Origin: Ornithinibacillus xuwenensis | Lineage (GTDB): Bacteria; Bacillota; Bacilli; Bacillales; Amphibacillaceae | NCBI RefSeq assembly: GCF_039614845.1 | Contig: NZ_JBDIML010000007.1 | Location: 54,624-118,623, forward strand | Direction of reading: 5' to 3' | Length of the DNA stretch: 64,000 nt | Shown here: positions 25,804 to 34,575 of the stretch, in pieces | Layout: every line of letters begins with the position of its first letter | How positions within the stretch are numbered: the stretch's first letter is position 1 | Program-made: the position numbers and the translations under genes | Notes under the pieces: model-generated | Databases searched by the model: none | What the model saw: the letters and a program-made list of their open reading frames with translations, nothing else | Told to the model about the DNA's origin: nothing

Positions 25804-27795
25804 ATGAAACAAATCGAAGAAGGTACGTTACTTTGGAAACCAGATAACCAACGAATTAACCAATCAAACCTGGTACATTATATGAAGTGGCTAGAAGATA
25901 AAAAAGGCCTTCCATTAGAAGACTATCAATCTCTCTGGGAATGGTCGGTTAATGAATTGGAAACATTCTGGGAGACTATTTGGGATTATTTTGATATCCA
26001 ATCTGCTACACCGTATGAATCTATTCTATCAAAACACACGATGCCCGGCGCCAAATGGTTTGAAGGTGCTACTATTAATTACTCAGAACATATTTTTAGA
26101 AACTATGCAGAGGATAAAACTGCAGTCATACATACCTCTGAGCTACGTCCTGAAACTTCAGCTATTACGTGGAAAGAACTTTATCATGATACTGCAGCAC
26201 TTCAAAAAACACTTAAACATCTAGGTGTCGAAAAAGGAGACCGTGTCGTTGCCTATATTCCAAATATATATGAATCCATCGTGTCCTTTCTTGCAACAGC
26301 AAGTATCGGTGCAATCTGGTCAAGTGCCTCTCCTGATTTCGGTAAGCAAAGTGTCATAGACCGTTTTAAACAGATAGAACCAAAGGTCATGATTACAGTA
26401 GATGGTTATTGCTATGGTGGGAAGAATTTTGATCGTACTGAGGTTATACAAGAGATTCAAGCAGAGCTAACCTCTTTAGAAGCTACCATTGGCATTCCGT
26501 ACTTAAACGCTGGACATCATTTCGAAGAACTAAAAGATGTGACGTTATGGAGGGATGCCATTCATGATGCTACATCCCCCCTTACTTTTGAGCATGTAAA
26601 TTTTAATGATCCACTTTGGATTCTATTTTCTTCTGGTACGACAGGGAAGCCAAAACCAATTGTTCAAAGCCAGGGCGGCATATTACTAGAGCATTTAAAA
26701 GCATTAACATTCCATACGGATTTACATGAGGATGACCGATTCTTTTGGTTTACAACAACTGGATGGATGATGTGGAATTATCTTGTCAGTGGATTACTAA
26801 CCGGAAGTGCCATTATATTATATGATGGCAATCCTGTTTATCCAGACAAAAAAATGCTATGGAAACTTGCCGAAGAAACAAAAATGACTATCTTCGGTAC
26901 CTCTGCAAGCTATATTACTGCCTGTATGAAGGATGGTTTTTCGCCAGGTAAAGCATTTAATTTAAAACATCTAAAAAATATTAGCTCTACTGGTTCACCA
27001 TTACCACCCGAAGGATTTAAATGGTGTTATGACCATGTAAAGGAAGACTTGTGGATTGCATCTGTAAGTGGTGGTACGGACGTTTGTACTGCGTTTATTC
27101 TAGGAGCACCTACCTTACCAGTCTATGCAGGAGAGCTTCAGTGTCGGGGCCTTGGTGCGAAAATTGAGAGCTTTGATGAACGCGGACAGTCGAAAATAGA
27201 TGCAGTTGGAGAGCTTGTCCTAACCGAGCCTTTCCCTTCTATGCCAATCTATTTTTGGAATGATGAAGATGGAAGTCGAATGCATGATAGTTACTTTGAT
27301 ATGTACCCTGAAATCTGGCGACATGGAGACTATTTAAAGATAACAGACCGAGGGACCTGCATTATCTATGGTCGCTCCGATGCAACCATTAATCGTGGTG
27401 GAATCCGTATTGGCACAAGTGAAATCTATCGAGCTGTAGATCAAATTAAGGAGATTGCTGATAGTTTAATAGTTGATATACCATTGTCAACTGGTGACTC
27501 CTTTGTACCACTATTTGTCATGATGAAGGATGGTCAACAGCTAACAGAAGCTATTATCAAGTCGGTAAAAAATCAAATCAGAACACAATGCTCTCCAAGA
27601 CATGTTCCAACCGATATCATTGTCGTATCTGACTTACCACGGACATTAAATGGTAAAAAACTTGAGATTCCTGTTAAGAAAATCCTAATGGGACAATCCA
27701 TGGAGAATGTAGCCAATAAAGGTTCCTTGAGTAACCCAGATTCTCTTTATTACTTCGAACAATTCGCAAAAGAAAAAATGCCCTCCAAGTCCTAA
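25804..27795 (+). CDS. Acetoacetyl-CoA synthetase
   Basis: 663 residues of the ANL superfamily: phosphate-binding ILFSSGTTGKPKPIVQS, ISSTGSPLPPEGF, adenylate residues WRHGDYLKI and GRSDATINRGGIRIG, and catalytic Lys in RTLNGKKLEIPVKK. The N-terminal WEWSVNELETFW block and length fit acetoacetate-CoA ligase (AacS/AcsA2) rather than acetyl-CoA synthetase. It activates acetoacetate for use as carbon source or polymer precursor. GGGGAGGAGTTTT before ATG. Confidence 0.9.
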   Translation: MKQIEEGTLLWKPDNQRINQSNLVHYMKWLEDKKGLPLEDYQSLWEWSVNELETFWETIWDYFDIQSATPYESILSKHTMPGAKWFEGATINYSEHIFRNYAEDKTAVIHTSELRPETSAITWKELYHDTAALQKTLKHLGVEKGDRVVAYIPNIYESIVSFLATASIGAIWSSASPDFGKQSVIDRFKQIEPKVMITVDGYCYGGKNFDRTEVIQEIQAELTSLEATIGIPYLNAGHHFEELKDVTLWRDAIHDATSPLTFEHVNFNDPLWILFSSGTTGKPKPIVQSQGGILLEHLKALTFHTDLHEDDRFFWFTTTGWMMWNYLVSGLLTGSAIILYDGNPVYPDKKMLWKLAEETKMTIFGTSASYITACMKDGFSPGKAFNLKHLKNISSTGSPLPPEGFKWCYDHVKEDLWIASVSGGTDVCTAFILGAPTLPVYAGELQCRGLGAKIESFDERGQSKIDAVGELVLTEPFPSMPIYFWNDEDGSRMHDSYFDMYPEIWRHGDYLKITDRGTCIIYGRSDATINRGGIRIGTSEIYRAVDQIKEIADSLIVDIPLSTGDSFVPLFVMMKDGQQLTEAIIKSVKNQIRTQCSPRHVPTDIIVVSDLPRTLNGKKLEIPVKKILMGQSMENVANKGSLSNPDSLYYFEQFAKEKMPSKS

Positions 27796-27822
27796 TGGGT
27801 AGTAGCTGTAGGGAGGATATTG

Positions 27823-28002
27823 GTGATTTTTCTGACAGATTGGCTATTGACAATACTAATCTATTGGTTGGTTTGCTTCATTTTCTTAAGGGTCCAAAAA
27901 CGGATCTCGGAACGCACACGTAAACAGGATCTATTTCTATCATTTATTCATAGTATTATCATTGTCATAATACTAGTCATTATCTATTTCATTCAGAACT
28001 AA
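27823..28002 (+). CDS. Small membrane protein
   Basis: 59 residues: two hydrophobic helices separated by the basic loop RVQKRISERTRKQD. GGGAGG six bases before GTG 27823 makes GTG the best start (a TTG lies one codon earlier). It follows aacS by 27 bp and shares its transcript. Function unknown; could be an assembly factor, but nothing shows this. Confidence 0.6.
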   Translation: MIFLTDWLLTILIYWLVCFIFLRVQKRISERTRKQDLFLSFIHSIIIVIILVIIYFIQN

Positions 28003-28031
28003 AAGTAGGGAGTCTAATTGACTCCCTACTT
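28003..28031. terminator. Bidirectional terminator
   Basis: Perfect 12-bp stem AAGTAGGGAGTC (28003-28014) / GACTCCCTACTT (28020-28031) with a 5-base loop between convergent genes. Confidence 0.85.
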
Positions 28032-28032
28032 C

Positions 28033-29124
28033 TTATTTCGTGACAATGACATCCTTTGAAGCTGCATGCTTTGAAGAATACATGATTACGTTACCAGATC
28101 CAGTACGCAAACGAATTGTTTGTTCACCTTCCCCAGCTTTACCTTGAAGGCTTCTTTTTTCCTTGTGCTCGATACTCATTGGGATATTTGCTACAATCGA
28201 TCCTGAACCCGTCTTAATATCGAACATACTGTTAAGCTCATACTCCTGAAACTCTAAATTAATATTGCCGCTACCCGCTTTCAAATCTAGAGTAGCGTTC
28301 TCTTTTATCGTTAAGTCGATATTTCCAGACATCGCATGTCCTTTAATATCTCCTCGAGTATCCTGAAAGCTGATTTTACCAGAAGAAACAATAGCTTTAA
28401 TGGTTTCCGCATATAAATGCTCCGCTTCAATTTTTCCAGAGCTTGCATGTAAATCAACATCCTGCATTTGAACATCCTGTAAATGAATACGCCCTGAACC
28501 AGCCCTAACATCTAGCTGTTGTCCTTTTATCCCCTTCATCACTACTTTTCCGGATACCACTTCTCCATTGATATCACCATACACCGAATGAACATCGACA
28601 CTTCCCGATGTTACCGTGAAGTCTAATTGTTCCACTTTAACTTCTCGTATAGTAAGCTTACCCGAAACACTAACAGATTTAATTTTTTCTGCACTAATTT
28701 CAGATAGCTTGATGGCGCCAGAAGTCGCATGCACATTTAAGCGATTTGCAATCAATTGCTTTGCAGAGATTTTCCCGGAAGCAGTTGCAATATCCCAATT
28801 CTCTGCAATATCTTTTGGAACCTTCAATTGCAAATGACATTTCGGCATATTTCCAAAGAGCATAAAGGTCACCTTTTCCTCTTTTTTAGCAGTAATCGTT
28901 AATGTATCTTCCGTGTGTTTGGTTTTAAGCTCTGGACCGCCTTCATACGTATGCAACACAACATCAACTCTTGGATGCTCATGAACAACTACCTCAACCT
29001 CAGCACTAGATGTAGACATGATAAGATTTTTTACGCGAGTACACGCAATTGTTGCTTCTTGTATGATCGTTTCTCTAGGAGTTTTTCTTAACAAATTTAG
29101 TAAACCAAATCCCTTATTTTCCAC
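28033..29124 (-). CDS. DUF4097 beta-strand repeat protein
   Basis: 363 residues of repeated short strands with a recurring SGK/GSG turn about every 20 residues (ATSGAIKL, SVSGKLTI, AGSGRIHL, ASSGKIEA, VSSGKISF, AGSGNINL, TGSGSIVA). This is the beta-helix-like DUF4097 repeat of YvlB-type proteins. No signal peptide or membrane segment, so it is cytosolic or peripheral. Function unknown. Convergent with the preceding gene. Confidence 0.82.
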   Translation of the reverse strand: MENKGFGLLNLLRKTPRETIIQEATIACTRVKNLIMSTSSAEVEVVVHEHPRVDVVLHTYEGGPELKTKHTEDTLTITAKKEEKVTFMLFGNMPKCHLQLKVPKDIAENWDIATASGKISAKQLIANRLNVHATSGAIKLSEISAEKIKSVSVSGKLTIREVKVEQLDFTVTSGSVDVHSVYGDINGEVVSGKVVMKGIKGQQLDVRAGSGRIHLQDVQMQDVDLHASSGKIEAEHLYAETIKAIVSSGKISFQDTRGDIKGHAMSGNIDLTIKENATLDLKAGSGNINLEFQEYELNSMFDIKTGSGSIVANIPMSIEHKEKRSLQGKAGEGEQTIRLRTGSGNVIMYSSKHAASKDVIVTK

Positions 29125-29234
29125 AAATACCAGCTCCTATGTTTTAAAAAATTCTTACCATTAGTGTACTAGAATGACGGTTATTCACAACGTCCTACTG
29201 ATGGAGGTATTCTCAGCCTTGAGGCTGATATTAC

Positions 29235-29627
29235 TTACTCTAAAAAACGATCCCGTAATGCAGGTGAAGGAATCATACAGCTGTCACGTTTCCCAAACCA
29301 TTTATAGCGGTTACGAGCAATTATTTCATAAACAAAATTACGAATTGGTCTTGGTACAATAATAAAAAGATAGGATAGCTTCCACAATCCCTTTAAATTT
29401 CTACAAACCTTTAGGGCTGCTGTAGATTTCACATATACGTTATTATTCTCTATATAAACAAAGCTATCAAGCTCCTTAGGGATACCATTCTCCTTTAAAA
29501 GACTTTGCCCAATATCACTTTGTAGCGAGGTAAATTTATAGATCCCTTTTGGATCACGTTTAATAATAAACTGGACACTAGAATTACAGAAGTTACATTC
29601 GCCATCAAAGAGAATAATTCGATCCAT
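29235..29627 (-). CDS. DUF393 (DCC) thiol-disulfide oxidoreductase family protein
   Basis: 130 residues, opening MDRIILFDGECNFCNSSVQFI: DGxCxxC, the signature of the DCC family (YuxK/DUF393). FTSLQSDIGQ follows as in most members. GGAGGTGCTTGCT before ATG 29627 decides the start. Predicted redox activity is family knowledge, not shown here. Confidence 0.88.
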   Translation of the reverse strand: MDRIILFDGECNFCNSSVQFIIKRDPKGIYKFTSLQSDIGQSLLKENGIPKELDSFVYIENNNVYVKSTAALKVCRNLKGLWKLSYLFIIVPRPIRNFVYEIIARNRYKWFGKRDSCMIPSPALRDRFLE

Positions 29628-29674
29628 AGCAAGCACCTCCATTCGGAAGATATTTATCACTTTTTGCCTACAGG

Positions 29675-29702
29675 AAAAGCGCCCCTCCAATAGAGCGCTT
29701 TT
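29675..29702 (-). terminator. Terminator of panF
   Basis: Stem AAAAGCGC (29675-29682) / GCGCTTTT (29695-29702) just downstream of the minus-strand stop at 29710. Confidence 0.65.
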
Positions 29703-29709
29703 TACTTTA

Positions 29710-31161
29710 TTAATAAGTTGGCTTTAATTCATCCGGTATCATTGATTTTGTTGCCATACTAACCACAACATATGCTACAAATGAAGCTACAATTGGCAGA
29801 ACTACTGCATGCATACCGAATGGCTGTGGGAATATGTCAAAATCAGAAAGGATATACAACCCTACTCCGACAATCATCGAAGCTATCGCACCATACTTGT
29901 TACCATTCCTCCAGTATAGCCCAAGAACTACTGGCCATATAAACGCAGCTTCTAATCCACCGAAAGCAAATAAATTTAACCAAATGATTAAATCCGGGGG
30001 ATCCAGTGCAAGAATAAATACAATTACCCCTAATATAGCTGTAATTGAAATACTTAGTTTCTTAATACGTTGATGTGAAGCATCCGGGCGAACATAATTA
30101 ATATAGACATCTTTAATAATAGTCGAACTGACTAAGATTAATAAAGAATCAACTGTTGACATGATTGCTGCCATTGGCGCAGCCAATACGATACCTGCAA
30201 GCCAAGGAGGCATCACCTCTAAAGCAATAAGTGGCATTACCTTATCCCCAACATCAATACCAGGTAAAATCGGTCTTGCGAATACACCGATTAAATGCAT
30301 ATTTAACATAATAAAACCGACTACAATCGTACCGATGATTAATGCACGATGCATCGACTTTGCATTTTTGTAAGACATTGCACGCACCGCTATTTGCGGC
30401 AAGGCAACAACCCCAACCCCAACTAAAATCCAGAATGACGATACGAAGGCAGGTGTTAACGTCCCATCTGCCCCATATGGCGTAATTAGGTTTGGATTCT
30501 CCGCACTTAAGTCTGCAATAATATTGGAAATTCCTCCACCCGCAATTATCGTTGCTATTAACAAAATCAATGTCCCAACAAACATGACACTGCCTTGTAT
30601 CGCATCTGTTAACGCAACTGCACGAAAACCACCAACTGTAACATAGATTAATACAGAGAGTGCAAAGATAAACAAAGCAGTCGTATAGGAAATACCAGTC
30701 AAGGACTCAATTAGTCTAGCGCCACCAATCCATTGTGCAGCCATCGCTGAAAACAAAAATACAATAATACTAATTGCCGACAGCACAACAACTGAAGTAG
30801 ATTTATAGCGTTCCTTTAAAAAGTCCACCATCGTAATCGCATTATACTTTCTCGTTACAATGGCAAATTTTTTCCCGAGAACCATTAATACAAAATAACC
30901 TGTTGCCACTTGTGTCATGGCAAGGAGCACCCAGCCTAGTCCTTGGGTATAAGCTGTCCCCGGACCACCAATGAAACTACTGGCGCTTCCATAAGTAGCT
31001 GTCATCGTCATGGCAAGAATAAATCCACCTAAACTACGATTCCCTAGAAAATATTCCTGCATAAAGGATTGAGATGATTTTACATATTTACCAGCATACA
31101 TACCTGCTGCAAAGATAATAATTAGAAAAATAATTAACGGAATTAGTGCTTCAAGGTTCAT
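29710..31161 (-). CDS. panF: Sodium/pantothenate symporter
   Basis: 483 residues of the sodium:solute symporter family with about 13 helices. SSQSFMQEYFLGNRSLGGFILAMTMTATYGSASSFIGGPG is the PanF signature region. It imports pantothenate with Na+. Its start overlaps the stop of the DUF997/YhdT gene by 4 bp, the same pair as yhdT-panF in enterobacteria. Confidence 0.88.
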   Translation of the reverse strand: MNLEALIPLIIFLIIIFAAGMYAGKYVKSSQSFMQEYFLGNRSLGGFILAMTMTATYGSASSFIGGPGTAYTQGLGWVLLAMTQVATGYFVLMVLGKKFAIVTRKYNAITMVDFLKERYKSTSVVVLSAISIIVFLFSAMAAQWIGGARLIESLTGISYTTALFIFALSVLIYVTVGGFRAVALTDAIQGSVMFVGTLILLIATIIAGGGISNIIADLSAENPNLITPYGADGTLTPAFVSSFWILVGVGVVALPQIAVRAMSYKNAKSMHRALIIGTIVVGFIMLNMHLIGVFARPILPGIDVGDKVMPLIALEVMPPWLAGIVLAAPMAAIMSTVDSLLILVSSTIIKDVYINYVRPDASHQRIKKLSISITAILGVIVFILALDPPDLIIWLNLFAFGGLEAAFIWPVVLGLYWRNGNKYGAIASMIVGVGLYILSDFDIFPQPFGMHAVVLPIVASFVAYVVVSMATKSMIPDELKPTY

Positions 31162-31439
31162 GATTGATCCTTCCCTTCTTCCTCATCATCAAAGGGAACT
31201 TCAACGAAAAACAGCTTTACGACTAAGAATACTAGAATTACCATAACAATAAACCCAAGGACACAGCTATAGAAAAACCAGTCTGGTAGTCCAAAGACCT
31301 CACCATACTCCTCGGGGTCTTTACTTCCTAGCCCATAAGCAAAAGCATACCACCAAATGAAATTGAATATGACTAAACCAACACCAATTAGTGCTTCTCG
31401 ATTGGCAATCTTATTGCGATAATCTTTCTTATCTTGCAA
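31158..31439 (-). CDS. yhdT: YhdT family membrane protein
   Basis: 93 residues with two helices (GVGLVIFNFIWWYAFAYGLG and FFYSCVLGFIVMVILVFLVVK) and an acidic C-terminus, as in the YhdT family that accompanies PanF. GGGGGGTCTAGA before TTG 31439 is the best start; the open frame further upstream lacks a ribosome site. Likely a small partner of the symporter. Confidence 0.82.
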   Translation of the reverse strand: MQDKKDYRNKIANREALIGVGLVIFNFIWWYAFAYGLGSKDPEEYGEVFGLPDWFFYSCVLGFIVMVILVFLVVKLFFVEVPFDDEEEGKDQS

Positions 31440-31661
31440 TCTAGACCCCCCTTGTCTATTCGTACAATATTCACTATCTACTATATAGTATAGATATGAC
31501 AAAAGAAATAATTAAATATCAGTATTACTTCGTTCAGATTTTATTATACCAATTCTAAAATTATCCTGTAAAATGCCGGAATTTGAGCCCATTTTGAATA
31601 TAAATGCAATTTATCTCAACTAAATTCGTCTAATTAAATGAAAACCAGGAGGTGATGTATT

Positions 31662-32204
31662 GTGTCGCATAATGAAATAATATCAAATTGGTTTGAGCGC
31701 TATGGAAATGATATTTATCACTTCTTAATATATCGAGTTGGACCAACAGATGCCGAAGATTTATTGCAAGAGGTCTTTATTAAAGCATTAAAAGGTTTTA
31801 ATGGTTTTAAAGAAAACGCTACACCAAAAACTTGGCTATTTAGTATCGCAAGAAATATCGCTATTGATGAATCAAGAAGAAAAAAGTCAAAAAAATGGGC
31901 AGATACTATTCCAATTGATACAAGCAATGAACCAAAAACGAATGACTCTCCTGAAACGATTTTAGATTTCAATGAAGAAACAAAAGCTATTTATCAATGT
32001 ATTCAGCTTTTAAAGCCTAAATACCAGGATGTCATCATCTTAAGAGGAATTAAGGAACTTTCCGTTCAAGAAACAGCTAGAATACTAAAATGGAGTGAAA
32101 GTAAGGTAAAGTCGACACATTATCGTGCAAAAAAAGCCCTACATGAAGAACTAAGGAGGTGCTTCTCTTATGAAGAGATTAAATCACCTAGAACGATTAG
32201 ATGA
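31662..32204 (+). CDS. ECF RNA polymerase sigma factor
   Basis: 180 residues. Region 2 reads DAEDLLQEVFIKALKGF and WLFSIARNIAIDESRRKK; region 4 reads VIILRGIKELSVQETARILKWSESKVKSTHYRAKKAL. No region 3, as in all ECF sigmas. GTG at 31662 with GGAGGTGATGTATT. It overlaps by 35 bp a gene for a membrane protein of anti-sigma layout, which likely controls it. SigX/SigY-like; not assigned to a group. Confidence 0.9.
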   Translation: MSHNEIISNWFERYGNDIYHFLIYRVGPTDAEDLLQEVFIKALKGFNGFKENATPKTWLFSIARNIAIDESRRKKSKKWADTIPIDTSNEPKTNDSPETILDFNEETKAIYQCIQLLKPKYQDVIILRGIKELSVQETARILKWSESKVKSTHYRAKKALHEELRRCFSYEEIKSPRTIR

Positions 32205-34206
32205 ACACTTAAAAATGATGCCGAAGCCTAATTTAACTAGGGATAAGAAAGATAATATTAAGCATGCCATCCAGAATACGAGGATTCCTGCAAAACCGAA
32301 GCGAAGTTATAAAGCGATTACCACTTCTCTAGGTGCAATTGTAGCTACCGTAATCTTTGCATTTTTAATATACGGCAATCTTGGCCATAACCCGCAATCT
32401 ACTTCCCTAAACTTCTCAGATTTAGTGGAAGAGAATATCGATAAGATTGTCGGAACATTCGATGGTGAAAAATTTTCTTCAGAGGAAGGCGAAATAATTG
32501 AACTCTTTTCCAATACTGTAGGTACGATGGAGTTAACAAAGACTAAAAAGGAGAGCTTAGAAATAACTCATTCATTAGAGCTCTATAGTGCCCATGCCAT
32601 AATAAATACGATTCATTTTGGTGAAAGCAATTTGATGCTAGTAGACGGAAAACAATACGAAGTAGACCCTTCAAAATGGGAGGAATTTAAAAAAGTATTC
32701 TTTACAGAGCAATACCAAATAGACGAGGAAGATACCGAGAAATCACCTCTAGAATCAGAAGATGCTTCGGTCCTATTAGAAGAGGAACTTGCAAAATCAC
32801 CACGTGAACGAAACTGGGAGAAAATACTAGCATATGTAAAGGATGGAGCAAATCCAGACAGGGCTCTACTATTCGCGGCAGAGGAAAATAACATTACCGC
32901 TGTTACGCAACTACTTCAGGAGCAAGCAGATCCAAATACGACCGATGAATCCGAAAACACTCCTTTAATGCTAACAAGTAGGGTGGAAATAGCTTCTATT
33001 TTATTCGATTATGGTGCTGATATTGAACTTCGGAACGAGCGAGGTTACAGCGCTCTAGTAATTGCGGTTTATGGACATCATACCCAGATGGTCCAAAAAT
33101 TATTAGAATTAGGAGCAAATCCAAATACAACAGTCCAAATGGATAGTGAGATAAGCGTATTATGGATGGCTGGAAAATACAATGACCAGTCTATTAGAGA
33201 TTTACTAATTCAGCATGGTGCTACCCTAGTAGATGGTTATGATCAAGAATCTTGGATGATATCACAATTCCCTTGGTTAACCGACATGCTGGAGGATGAC
33301 CTACTTTCATATGCTGCTACAGGGAGATTACCAGGAGTTCCTATGATTCAGATTCCATCCGACCCCAATACGTTTGCTAATCGTTATGGTGAGCCATTTG
33401 AAACCATTACGGTTAACGATGGTATTGCGCAAGTTTATGGTGATCACATCTTTATAAAACCAGGTGAAAACGAACTATATACTTCCTATCGGTATGAACT
33501 GAACCCCGGCGATGTCGTCAAGGTTGCTAATGTTGAAAATGTACTAGGAGAACCAAGCACGGTAACTTCTGAACAAGACTTACGAATTCTCTCTTATAAT
33601 CTTGAGCATTATGAACTTCAGTTTACTGTTGAGGGAAGCGAGAGCTATTCAAAAGAAGAAGCACGCGTCATATCGCTAGAATTAATCTATAAACAACCAG
33701 GCATAGTCGAACAGGCAAATAACGTATTAACCTTATTACAGGAACAAGATATGAATGGTTTAGCAGAAGAAATTCATCCGGATAAAGGCGTAATCTTTGC
33801 TCCATATTTACAAATACAGCAAACGCCAATGTCTGAGGAACATGAACCTATTAATTTCCAGACTAATGAAATACCTGGTCTCCTAAATGACTCGACCATA
33901 TATAATTGGGGCGTTCAAGGAGCGAGCGGGCTACCAATTGAAATGACAGCCGCTGAATACTTTGATAACTATGTGTATACGAAACAAGAACCTGATGTAT
34001 TGTATGTGAACGAAGAAGCACATGGAGGAACCGAATACTTGTATAGCGTCAGAGAAGTATATCCAGATGCACAAACGGTAGAGTATTTCTATAATGAAAC
34101 CCAAAGTGACTACGATTTAAGCTGGGCCGGCCTAATGCTAATCTTTGAACCATATCAAGGTGAATGGAAATTAGTCGGTATTGTTCATAATGCTTGGACG
34201 CCATAA
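32170..34206 (+). CDS. Anti-sigma-like membrane protein with ankyrin repeats
   Basis: 678 residues. N-terminal 47 residues are basic and cytoplasmic; a single helix covers about 48-68 (AITTSLGAIVATVIFAFLIYG). Outside: a 100-residue beta region, an ankyrin block at about 212-352 (ADPNTTDESENTPLMLTS; GADIELRNERGYSALVIAV; GANPNTTVQMDSEISVLW), then a DUF4309-like region and a C-terminal domain with IHPDKGVIFAPY and WGVQGASGLPIEMTAAEYF. TAAGGAGGTGCTT before ATG; it overlaps the sigma gene. Anti-sigma role is inferred from position and topology. Confidence 0.8.
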   Translation: MKRLNHLERLDEHLKMMPKPNLTRDKKDNIKHAIQNTRIPAKPKRSYKAITTSLGAIVATVIFAFLIYGNLGHNPQSTSLNFSDLVEENIDKIVGTFDGEKFSSEEGEIIELFSNTVGTMELTKTKKESLEITHSLELYSAHAIINTIHFGESNLMLVDGKQYEVDPSKWEEFKKVFFTEQYQIDEEDTEKSPLESEDASVLLEEELAKSPRERNWEKILAYVKDGANPDRALLFAAEENNITAVTQLLQEQADPNTTDESENTPLMLTSRVEIASILFDYGADIELRNERGYSALVIAVYGHHTQMVQKLLELGANPNTTVQMDSEISVLWMAGKYNDQSIRDLLIQHGATLVDGYDQESWMISQFPWLTDMLEDDLLSYAATGRLPGVPMIQIPSDPNTFANRYGEPFETITVNDGIAQVYGDHIFIKPGENELYTSYRYELNPGDVVKVANVENVLGEPSTVTSEQDLRILSYNLEHYELQFTVEGSESYSKEEARVISLELIYKQPGIVEQANNVLTLLQEQDMNGLAEEIHPDKGVIFAPYLQIQQTPMSEEHEPINFQTNEIPGLLNDSTIYNWGVQGASGLPIEMTAAEYFDNYVYTKQEPDVLYVNEEAHGGTEYLYSVREVYPDAQTVEYFYNETQSDYDLSWAGLMLIFEPYQGEWKLVGIVHNAWTP

Positions 34207-34226
34207 GAATGGTGGATGTATTGGGG

Positions 34227-34520
34227 ATTCAGCGGTTCGGGTATTTTTATCATCGGTTGTTCCAATTTTATCAGCGAATCAGGGGGTGTTATCAGCGCAT
34301 TCTCGTTTTTATCAGCGATTCTACGATTATATCAGCGAATCGGGACTTTTATCAGCGAATCAACATTTTATCAGCGAACCGGGACTCCTTTTCGTCGGTC
34401 TCATGATTATATCAGCGAATCCAATGCTTTTATCAGCGATTCTACAATTATATCAGCGAATCAGGTGCTTTTATCAGCGATTCTACGATTATATCAGCGA
34501 ATCAGGTGCTTTTATCAGCA
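34227..34520. repeat. Phased tandem array of the 8-base core TATCAGCG
   Basis: Twelve clear cores (eleven TATCAGCG, one TATCAGCA) start at 34269, 34290, 34310, 34330, 34350, 34369, 34410, 34431, 34451, 34472, 34492 and 34513. Degenerate cores fit the same phase at 34227, 34248 and 34390. Mean spacing is 20.4 bp, two turns of DNA. Most cores continue AWTC. 34431-34471 and 34472-34512 are 41-bp dimers with one difference. The ORFs crossing the array in all frames are artefacts of the repeat. Confidence 0.85.
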
Positions 34521-34541
34521 ATTCACCCATTAACTATAAAA

Positions 34542-34569
34542 AAGGGATCCCCTTTCCAGGAGATCCCTT
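34542..34569. terminator. Bidirectional terminator
   Basis: Stem AAGGGATC (34542-34549) / GATCCCTT (34562-34569) with inner CCT/AGG pairs; A run on the left, T-rich on the right. Confidence 0.8.
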
Positions 34570-34575
34570 CTTGTA

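Noticed and set aside
31503..31661. ECF autoregulated promoter before the first sigma gene
   Set aside because: No AAC/CGTC pair at 16-17 bp spacing could be found.
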